DNA from: a bacterium
GTDB lineage: Bacteria > UBP13 > UBA5359
DNA: 6,589 nt
NCBI GenBank assembly: GCA_028699365.1
Contig: JAQVUQ010000159.1
Coordinates: 1-6,589 of the forward strand
Direction of reading: 5' to 3'
Shown in pieces: positions 1 to 4,632 of this stretch; position 1 is the first letter of the stretch, and every line of letters starts with the position of its first letter. A program made the translations under genes and the position numbers. A model generated the notes under the pieces. The model did no database searches and was not told the DNA's origin. It saw only the letters and a program-made list of their open reading frames with translations.

Positions 1-10
1 TGGGGTCTAT

Positions 11-62
11 GGGGTCAACTCTTGACACTTGACAATATTGTCAAGTGTCAAGAGTTGACCCC
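11..62. repeat. Perfect 52-bp palindrome, REP/MITE-like
   Basis: The 26 bases 11-36 are the exact reverse complement of 37-62. Each arm has a nested structure: a 10-base outer block (GGGGTCAACT) followed by two tandem copies of the heptamer CTTGACA, with ATAT at the centre. A further copy of TGGGGTC lies just outside, at 1-7. No T-run follows on either side, so this is not a typical intrinsic terminator, although its RNA would form a very stable hairpin. Palindromes with GGGGTC ends resemble repetitive extragenic elements mobilised by REP-associated tyrosine transposases or short MITEs; that assignment is inference, since no transposase is present here. The left arm lies beyond, and the right arm within, the coding end of the propeller gene. 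Confidence 0.85.
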
Positions 63-1318
63 TTTATTGGGGGATAGTAGATGAACAGGTGGCTTATCCT
101 GTCTGCTTCTCCCAGATATATCTCGCCCCATTTGCCGGTGGCGGCGGCGGTGAATTCGTAACCGTACCAGTGCTCTTCCACGGCGGCCAGGGGCACGCCT
201 AAATCGCGCAGTTCTCTGGTCCGGGGATCGTAGTTGAAGAGGTGGGCACAACCGTTCTCTTCTCCGCCTATGCCGTAGACTCTGCCGTCCAGCCCTACGG
301 TCAGGGCTCTGATCCGGTCTTCTTTGACGGGTTTGCCCAGGTTGATAATAGTGCCTGCCTCGGTATCCATGATAAAGAGCAGCCCGTCGTTGGTGCCGCC
401 GTAGATGAGACGGCTCTGTTCGTCTTTGGCCCAACTGTCTACCCGGCTGTAGAGTTCTCTGCCTTTGAGGCTGGGTATTCTTTGGGGCAGGTCTTCCAGC
501 TCTTCTGCCTGGGGGTTGTATCTGAAGAGTTGTCCTTCTCCTTTGGCACCGTAGATATGGCCGTTATCTGCCATGACCAGGGACTGGGAATATTCGTCGG
601 TATCGTCGGCTCTGCCTATTATCTTTGTCTCGTCTGTCTCTATGTCATAGCGGAATAGATGGCTGTGCTTGTTGCTCAATCCGTACAGGTATCTGCCGTC
701 CTTATCCATTACCAGGCTGCCTATGCCTTCTCCCGGCACCGGCTCTGACAGCTTCTCTGTCTTCCCGTTGGCGTGGTAGGCATCGTCTATGGTGTTCATA
801 ACCATGTCCTGGGGTGGGGTGTCCATAACTTTGCGGGCTTCGCCTTCGCCGTACTCGAACTTGAAGCTCTTGAACAGATATTCGCACGGCTTGTAGACGA
901 AGAGCTCTCCGCTGTCTTCTTTCTCCAGGCTCTCGGTGGCTCCGAATATGCGCCCGTCGGGATGGGCTGCCAGGCAGGTTACTCTGGCGTTGTCTGCTAT
1001 TACTCCTATATCCACCACGGTGTCGGCATCGGGGGAGGGATCGTAGAAGAAGAGGTGGGCTCTCGTACCTCCGGTGCCGCCGAATATCCGGCCGCGCCTG
1101 TCTCTGACCAGGGCGCCGATGGCGCTCTCCTCCGGCGGAATGGGTCTGGTAAAGTGCTTTGGCCCCAAATTCCGGGCCTGGATGTGCCCCTCATCTACAA
1201 AAGCTGATTTGATGTAATTGGACCTATAAAGCAGGAGCTTCTTCCTGCCCTCATCCTGAAACCGTTCCTCCTGCTCAGGAGGCGTCGGCCACTCTTTTCC
1301 GTCAAGATTCAATACCAT
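41..1318 (-). CDS. Cytosolic seven-bladed beta-propeller protein (second gene of pair)
   Basis: The 425-residue product has no signal peptide or membrane segment. About seven repeat units are visible, near residues 67-105, 113-144, 199-238, 245-280, 292-330, 336-376 and 386-417. Each follows the pattern (D)GRIYG...HLFxYDP...DLGxP, typical of Kelch/WD-like or YVTN/SMP-30-like propellers. The last unit lacks its fourth strand, while an orphan strand-like segment near residue 50 (ARNLGP) resembles it, suggesting circular 'velcro' closure. A long insertion (about 145-195) follows the second unit. I see no enzymatic motif, so a ligand- or protein-binding role is only inferred. The ATG start is supported by GGAGGG (1327-1332) 8 bases upstream. 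The gene follows its paralogue by 27 bases and is probably cotranscribed. The final codons (GSTLDT) and stop come from the palindrome at 11-62, so the C-terminus may have been altered by that element. Confidence 0.85.
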   Translation of the reverse strand: MVLNLDGKEWPTPPEQEERFQDEGRKKLLLYRSNYIKSAFVDEGHIQARNLGPKHFTRPIPPEESAIGALVRDRRGRIFGGTGGTRAHLFFYDPSPDADTVVDIGVIADNARVTCLAAHPDGRIFGATESLEKEDSGELFVYKPCEYLFKSFKFEYGEGEARKVMDTPPQDMVMNTIDDAYHANGKTEKLSEPVPGEGIGSLVMDKDGRYLYGLSNKHSHLFRYDIETDETKIIGRADDTDEYSQSLVMADNGHIYGAKGEGQLFRYNPQAEELEDLPQRIPSLKGRELYSRVDSWAKDEQSRLIYGGTNDGLLFIMDTEAGTIINLGKPVKEDRIRALTVGLDGRVYGIGGEENGCAHLFNYDPRTRELRDLGVPLAAVEEHWYGYEFTAAATGKWGEIYLGEADRISHLFIYYPPIKGSTLDT

Positions 1319-1345
1319 AATCTATACCCTCCGTTATAACCCACA

Positions 1346-2533
1346 TCAACCCCAACTGCGAATGATCCCCTGCTGAGAAACTCCGTTCCTCGAACCGCCT
1401 GCGGGAGTATACTTGAACATTTTGGTAGGTCGCATGCCTACATCGGCAAAATAGAGATTGCCCTCATAATCCCTGGCGGCCCGGCAGATATGGTCCGGGT
1501 AAATATCCCCGTCATGAATCGGTCCCAGATCCTCCCTGGAAAGGTTATCCGGATCGACCCTGATCAGGTGACTCTTATGATCCGAGCCTCCAAAATTCAT
1601 GGCCATATAGAGGTACCCGTCAAGCCCGAAAACAAGGCCACCGGTGTGATCGTCTTTGATATCCCACCACGTGCCTGTCTCCGTGCCGTAGGGTTTCCCC
1701 AAATCTTCCATACGTCCCTGGCTCCCCTCTTCCGGGAAGTAGCGGAAAAGCCTGACATCAAAATCCCAGGTCACGCCATAGACGGCCCGGCCGTCCGGTG
1801 AGGAGACGACATCATACGGCACGGCATGAAAACCGTTCTTGAAAGAGGAATGGGGTATCTGCACCTCAAGCTCTTCCAGCTTTTCAGCCCCAGCATTGAA
1901 GCGCACCAGAAAGCCGTAATCGTTGGTGGTATAGCCGTTGCCCGCTCTGTCCAGAAAAATGCACTGGGGATTGAAGGAACCTATGCGCCCGTAATCCTTG
2001 ACCGCTCTCCTGTCGATATCGTAGACAAAGAAATGGTCATGCGGATAGGTGATGCCGTAGATAAGCTGCTTCTTCTGATTCAGCGCCATGCAACGGGTGC
2101 TCTGCCGGGGAATCAGGTTGTCAACAAAAAGAATCTTCCCGTCCTTGGGATCATACCCGAAAATTTTAGAGCCGGAAAACTGCTTGATCGAATCCGACCA
2201 GGTATGCCAGGGACGCCAGACAAAATCGCCTACAGGCGGGCAGGTGCAGTGGGTGGCGGCGTAAAGCATGCCGTCTTCGGACGGCAGCAGGCAGTAATGC
2301 ACCTTGCCGTGAGAAGGTGTGCCGTTATCAGCCGGTATGCCGAGAACATCAGCCACCTCCAGTAGATAATCCAGCCGGTCTCCGGCAGGGTCGTAAGAAG
2401 CCAGATAGGCGCTCAGCCCACCGGTCATCTCCCCGCATATACCTATATAGATCAATCCGTCTATACCGGTGATGACAGACCAGGTGGTATCGTGCACGGG
2501 TAATTTATCGAATACTATTGCTTTGAAGCCCAT
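1346..2533 (-). CDS. Cytosolic seven-bladed beta-propeller protein (first gene of pair)
   Basis: From the ATG at 2533 the product has 395 residues. Seven repeat units are visible, near residues 17-64, 75-130, 146-182, 187-225, 238-279, 297-337 and 346-377. They have the same DGxxYG...FxYDP...EDLGxP pattern as the downstream gene, so the two are diverged paralogues. The second unit carries a long insertion rich in Cys, His and Trp (about 94-117, including HCTCPP and WRPWHTW) that could bind a metal or cofactor; this is inference. No signal peptide or catalytic motif is seen. The N-terminal KAIVFDKLP segment may supply the closing strand of the last blade. I chose the ATG because AAGGA lies 7 bases upstream. 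The frame stays open to TTG codons at 2590 (414 residues, preceded by GAGGGAG at 2599-2605) and 2629 (427 residues, no clear binding site), so a longer form is possible. Confidence 0.83.
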   Translation of the reverse strand: MGFKAIVFDKLPVHDTTWSVITGIDGLIYIGICGEMTGGLSAYLASYDPAGDRLDYLLEVADVLGIPADNGTPSHGKVHYCLLPSEDGMLYAATHCTCPPVGDFVWRPWHTWSDSIKQFSGSKIFGYDPKDGKILFVDNLIPRQSTRCMALNQKKQLIYGITYPHDHFFVYDIDRRAVKDYGRIGSFNPQCIFLDRAGNGYTTNDYGFLVRFNAGAEKLEELEVQIPHSSFKNGFHAVPYDVVSSPDGRAVYGVTWDFDVRLFRYFPEEGSQGRMEDLGKPYGTETGTWWDIKDDHTGGLVFGLDGYLYMAMNFGGSDHKSHLIRVDPDNLSREDLGPIHDGDIYPDHICRAARDYEGNLYFADVGMRPTKMFKYTPAGGSRNGVSQQGIIRSWG

Positions 2534-2540
2534 CTTGCTG

Positions 2541-2545
2541 TCCTT
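2541..2545 (-). promoter_or_regulatory. Ribosome binding site that sets the propeller start
   Basis: AAGGA on the minus strand lies 7 bases before the ATG at 2533. A competing site, GAGGGAG at 2599-2605, lies 8 bases before an in-frame TTG at 2590. The ATG is preferred for its better start codon and because the propeller-like sequence begins there. Confidence 0.55.
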
Positions 2546-2639
2546 GTTACAAATATCTTCTCTGTCTACTAATTCTGTTTGTGGCAACAATATCACCGCT
2601 CCCTCGGAATACGTATTATATATCGGCAACTATCAGGAC

Positions 2640-2653
2640 ACATGTTAACATGT
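2640..2653. promoter_or_regulatory. 14-bp palindrome, possible operator
   Basis: ACATGTTAACATGT is a perfect palindrome located about 15 bases downstream of the -10 box, in the early transcribed region of the propeller operon. The position suits a roadblock-type repressor site, but no regulator gene is adjacent, so this is inference. TGTA elements repeat just upstream (around 2651-2666). Confidence 0.4.
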
Positions 2654-2667
2654 ATAAACCTGTACAA

Positions 2668-2695
2668 ATTATACCCTAAGTCTCTGCTTTGTCAA
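2668..2695 (-). promoter_or_regulatory. Consensus sigma-A promoter for the propeller operon
   Basis: On the minus strand TTGACA (2690-2695) and TATAAT (2668-2673) are separated by 16 bases, so both hexamers are perfect. Transcription would start near 2661, giving a leader of roughly 130 bases before the ATG at 2533. The promoter lies at the edge of decayed plus-strand coding sequence, so the operon is probably expressed from recently assembled DNA. From 2534 to 2945, more than 400 bases, there is no intact gene: only this promoter, the palindrome, and relics of two plus-strand genes. Confidence 0.8.
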
Positions 2696-2707
2696 GAGCT
2701 TAAAAAA

Positions 2708-2863
2708 GCCCTCTTCAAAAAACGCAGCTTTGACAATCATATCTTCGGCGATATGTGGAAATACAAGATACAGTTGGAAGAGATCCGGCCGGCGGATCAA
2801 AAAATGACAAGGGCTGTTATCATCGAAAGCCGCGGTCAGGCACCGGAGCAGTATAACAGATGA
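2708..2863 (+). pseudogene. 3' remnant of unidentified gene X, left copy
   Basis: The plus-strand frame reads through ALFKKRSFDNHIFGD and KYKIQLEEIRPADQ to AVIIESRGQAPEQYNR and then stops at TGA. The right-hand copy has TGG (Trp) at that position and continues to WDEDE before its own stop, so this copy has gained an early stop by a single G-to-A change. Homology to the right copy is strong from 2801 and weaker, with gaps, back to about 2714. No start codon with a ribosome binding site is visible. I do not recognise the family. An alternative is a short intact ORF beginning at the ATG near 2754, but it too lacks a binding site. Confidence 0.45.
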
Positions 2864-2926
2864 GATGAGGATGAGTGATAAAAAAGGTGAGCAAGCCATA
2901 CAGAAAGTGGCGTTCCTGAAAACGAG
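2801..2926 (+). repeat. 126-bp direct repeat, left copy
   Basis: This segment matches 3735-3860 in the same orientation, without gaps, at 116 of 126 positions by hand count. The constant offset is 934 bases. Most differences are transitions spread over all codon positions of either strand, as expected for neutral decay. Similarity ends abruptly at 2926, 20 bases beyond the stop of the vapC-like gene. Confidence 0.9.
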
Positions 2927-2963
2927 CTGCGGAATTCCCTGCTTCTCAGTCGGGGCTGACTAA
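2871..2963 (+). pseudogene. 5' remnant of unidentified gene Y, left copy
   Basis: A plus-strand frame opens with ATG just inside the original end of gene X and reads MSDKKGEQAIQKVAFLKT. It leaves the repeat after about 18 codons and runs 12 more codons to a stop inside the antisense 3' end of the vapC-like gene. The right copy encodes MSDKKGEQATQKAALLKT and stops sooner. The X-stop/Y-start overlap resembles a coupled gene pair whose Y body is lost. The product is unidentified. Confidence 0.4.
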
Positions 2964-3353
2964 CTCGACATTTGAGAAATAGGTGCCGTATCGCGACAAG
3001 TCGCGGGTTATCAGTTTCAATCCAAGGACTGAAGCCTGTGCGCCTATATAGAAGTCAGGTAAGGGAGATCTCCTGGATCCACCTTTTTTACGATATTCCA
3101 GGAATGCCTTTCCAGCTAAAAACAACGCTTCTTTTGGGATCTCAAGCATTTTGAAGCCGGCACGTTGCACCGCTGATTCAAGCTCCTCAATACGCTTGAA
3201 ACCGATCGATATTTCCGAGTAAATAACCGGATTAATGTATAATGCTCCGGATAAACTGTATTCATTCAATATGGATACGGACCATTCCGCCCAGACGATA
3301 TCGTCCAAAAAAACGTCGAGGATGACGTTGGAATCGACCAGTGCTCCCTTCAT
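2946..3353 (-). CDS. vapC: VapC-type PIN-domain ribonuclease toxin
   Basis: The 135-residue protein is a full-length single PIN domain. The four acidic residues expected to hold Mg2+ or Mn2+ in the nuclease site are present: D7 (VDSNVILD), E47 (YSEI), D100 (LPDFYIGAQA) and D118 (LITRDLSRYGTYF). VapC toxins are endoribonucleases that cleave tRNA or rRNA when released from their antitoxin; the target here cannot be read from sequence. The ATG has GAGGGGAG (3361-3368) 7 bases upstream, inside the end of the antitoxin gene, whose stop is only 2 bases before this start. Nothing suggests inactivation. Its 3' end lies 20 bases from a repeat that also flanks the operon on the other side. Confidence 0.93.
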   Translation of the reverse strand: MKGALVDSNVILDVFLDDIVWAEWSVSILNEYSLSGALYINPVIYSEISIGFKRIEELESAVQRAGFKMLEIPKEALFLAGKAFLEYRKKGGSRRSPLPDFYIGAQASVLGLKLITRDLSRYGTYFSNVELVSPD

Positions 3354-3355
3354 AA

Positions 3356-3571
3356 TTACTCTCCCCTCGTCAGAGCCATAACTTCATCGGTTGTTGTCCG
3401 AACGTCAGCTATTCCTCTTAATCCGGCGAATTTCTCGTTGGGGAGCTTCTTCTTTATGATATAGACACGATCATTTTCCTCAACAAAGTCGATCTCCGTT
3501 GCCGGGCGTATACCAAGTTTATCACGAATATGCTGGGGTATGGTAACTTGTCCTTTTATAGTAACACGCAT
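3356..3571 (-). CDS. vapB: VapB-type antitoxin, AbrB/MazE-like DNA-binding
   Basis: The 71-residue protein starts with a SpoVT/AbrB swapped-hairpin domain (about residues 1-42; KGQVTIPQHIRDKLGI is the diagnostic stretch). A C-terminal tail (about 43-71, FAGLRGIADV onward) is of the type that occludes the PIN toxin's active site. It should neutralise the adjacent toxin and, as a dimer or in complex, repress its own promoter. The ATG has GGAGGTG (3580-3586) 8 bases upstream, a strong site consistent with excess antitoxin synthesis. It is the first gene of the operon. The full length and intact fold suggest a working module. Confidence 0.92.
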   Translation of the reverse strand: MRVTIKGQVTIPQHIRDKLGIRPATEIDFVEENDRVYIIKKKLPNEKFAGLRGIADVRTTTDEVMALTRGE

Positions 3572-3593
3572 CCCGTATACACCTCCAATGTCC

Positions 3594-3623
3594 GGTATTA
3601 CTTATAATAGTAATACCAGGTAT
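3594..3623. promoter_or_regulatory. Likely VapBC autoregulatory operator
   Basis: The arms GGTATTACT (3594-3602) and AGTAATACC (3609-3617) form a 9-bp inverted repeat with a 6-base spacer. A second, shorter inverted repeat, ATACCAGGTAT (3613-3623), overlaps it, making a row of alternating GGTAT/ATACC half-sites. The site covers the -10 region of the vapBC promoter, where AbrB-fold antitoxins usually bind. The operator role is inferred from position and symmetry. Confidence 0.7.
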
Positions 3624-3635
3624 AAGTAATGTCAA
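3607..3635 (-). promoter_or_regulatory. vapBC promoter
   Basis: On the minus strand TTGACA (3630-3635) is followed 17 bases later by TACTAT (3607-3612). Transcription would begin near 3600, just ahead of the antitoxin's ribosome binding site. From 3572 to 3972, about 400 bases, there is no intact gene: this region holds the promoter and operator, the right repeat copy with its gene remnants, and a doubtful coding fragment. Confidence 0.7.
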
Positions 3636-3680
3636 CGGGCCAGGCAAACCAAAGGCCAGGATTACATGCTTCTTTACCTT

Positions 3681-3812
3681 TTCAAAAAGGCCTTGATAGT
3701 CATATCTCCATGATCGATAAGGATGCTTTACACAAAACTGACAAAGGCGGTTATCATCGAAAGCCGCGGTCAGGCACCGGAGCAGTATGACAGATGGGAT
3801 GAGGATGAGTGA
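3681..3812 (+). pseudogene. 3' remnant of unidentified gene X, right copy
   Basis: The end of this copy reads KAVIIESRGQAPEQYDRWDEDE-like sequence up to TGA at 3810-3812 and lacks the early stop of the left copy. Upstream, the short match (TTCAAAAA, then CATATC) to the left copy continues, but with about 4 and about 29 bases missing, and both losses break the frame. The gene is therefore dead here too. Aligning the two copies suggests an ancestral C-terminus with a beta-strand-rich section followed by an acidic tail. The family is not recognised. Confidence 0.45.
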
Positions 3813-3860
3813 TAAAAAAGGTGAGCAGGCCACACAGAAAGCGGCGCTCCTGAAAACAAG
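3735..3860 (+). repeat. 126-bp direct repeat, right copy
   Basis: This is the partner of 2801-2926, in the same orientation and without gaps. The two copies bracket the complete vapBC operon with its promoter. The similarity ends at 3860; the flanks differ from those of the left copy. Confidence 0.9.
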
Positions 3861-3864
3861 ATAA
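3805..3864 (+). pseudogene. 5' remnant of unidentified gene Y, right copy
   Basis: A 19-codon frame starts with ATG inside the end of gene X, reads MSDKKGEQATQKAALLKTR and stops at TAA just outside the repeat. The overlap with gene X matches that in the left copy. A real 19-residue protein is unlikely; this is best read as the retained start of a longer lost gene. Confidence 0.35.
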
Positions 3865-3960
3865 TGTCCTGACGCCCCGGGACAAAGCCTTCAACCCGGT
3901 ACTTGGACCAGTAGTCCTGCTCACCATAAACAGCTTAGCATATTTCCGTTTGCCATACAA
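3865..3960 (-). other. Possible frameshifted coding fragment
   Basis: On the minus strand one frame reads LYGKRKYAKLF and, one base out of phase, the next reads YGEQDYWSKYRVEGFV followed by PGRQD. Adding one base near 3929 would join them into one protein-like stretch. There is no ribosome binding site and no repeat unit to compare with, so this could be chance. If real, it is the decayed beginning or middle of a gene that ran towards the right repeat copy. Confidence 0.2.
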
Positions 3961-3972
3961 TATAATCGCATT

Positions 3973-4632
3973 CTATAACGTTTCCCATACCATATTGCCC
4001 CATTTATCCTCGACAATATAGCCGCCTTCTTTTTGCTTATTCAGCAAGAGGTTGTTCTTCAGATAATTGAGATAGCCGCAATCGCCAAACCGGCCACCGC
4101 TGATATTCTTGATGCTCAATAGCAATCTCATGATGACCTTTTCCTGCTCTGCCTCAGGCAGTATCTCATCAAAGCTTTTCTTCAACGCTTCAAAAGTATC
4201 CAAGCTGTGTCCGAGTCTCTCGTCCTGGGTATAAACTTCTTTCCTACAGTAGTAACGACGATGTATCAGCTTCAGCAACTCCATTACCCCGGCATCGTTT
4301 ACCGGTTGTCCGGCAAGATAGTTATTCCTGAACGAACTCTCTATGGTAAAGGCCATCCGGGCATGCTCCTCCGTTTTCTCGTAAATATCATATCCGAGGA
4401 CATCCGGATTCACATCCCGTATGCCCCTTTCCACCTCCAGGCTAATCTCCTGATTCTGCCGTCCTATGAGGACATTCTTCAGATAACTGCAATCCGCCGT
4501 ACAGGCGATATCAACGGCGCTGTGCTCCCCACAGCACTGTGAACAGATTAAACCGTTGAGAGCAGGACACACCCGCTTCCCTTTTCTGGAATGATTGATT
4601 GCCCTTTTACATTTCCTCGATAATCGGGACAT
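3973..4632 (-). CDS. Small Cys-rich, probably zinc-binding protein
   Basis: From the ATG at 4632 the product has 219 residues. Near the N-terminus, after a basic stretch (KCKRAINHSRKGKR), comes CPALNGLICSQCCGEH, followed about ten residues later by C(3)DCSYL. This spacing of six Cys is a likely zinc-binding module seen in uncharacterised bacterial proteins. The rest (about residues 60-219) is mixed and mostly helical, with no recognised catalytic motif and no membrane segment. The ATG overlaps the end of the SWIM-protein gene by 26 bases and has only a poorly spaced GGAG, so translation is probably coupled to that gene. A GTG at 4572 is an alternative start but would drop the basic stretch. 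The frame is open further upstream to 4785, but there it is antiphase to the SWIM gene and not protein-like. The role is unknown; the coupling suggests it works with the SWIM protein. Confidence 0.75.
   Translation of the reverse strand: MSRLSRKCKRAINHSRKGKRVCPALNGLICSQCCGEHSAVDIACTADCSYLKNVLIGRQNQEISLEVERGIRDVNPDVLGYDIYEKTEEHARMAFTIESSFRNNYLAGQPVNDAGVMELLKLIHRRYYCRKEVYTQDERLGHSLDTFEALKKSFDEILPEAEQEKVIMRLLLSIKNISGGRFGDCGYLNYLKNNLLLNKQKEGGYIVEDKWGNMVWETL

Noticed and set aside
2669-2899. Minus-strand frame with a signal-peptide-like start (MACSPFLSLILI), repeated at 3522-3833
   Set aside because: It lies antisense to the repeated gene remnants, has no ribosome binding site, uses different start codons in the two copies (ATG and GTG), and loses similarity outside the repeat. 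In the right copy it would overlap the vapB promoter and start.
2930-2945. Palindromic GGAATTCC-containing stretch just after vapC as a terminator
   Set aside because: The stem is short and imperfect and no clear T-run follows in the direction of vapC transcription.
2992-3005. Inverted repeat CGCGAC-AA-GTCGCG
   Set aside because: It falls inside the vapC coding sequence at the conserved TRDLSRYG motif, so the codons explain it, and it has no T-run.
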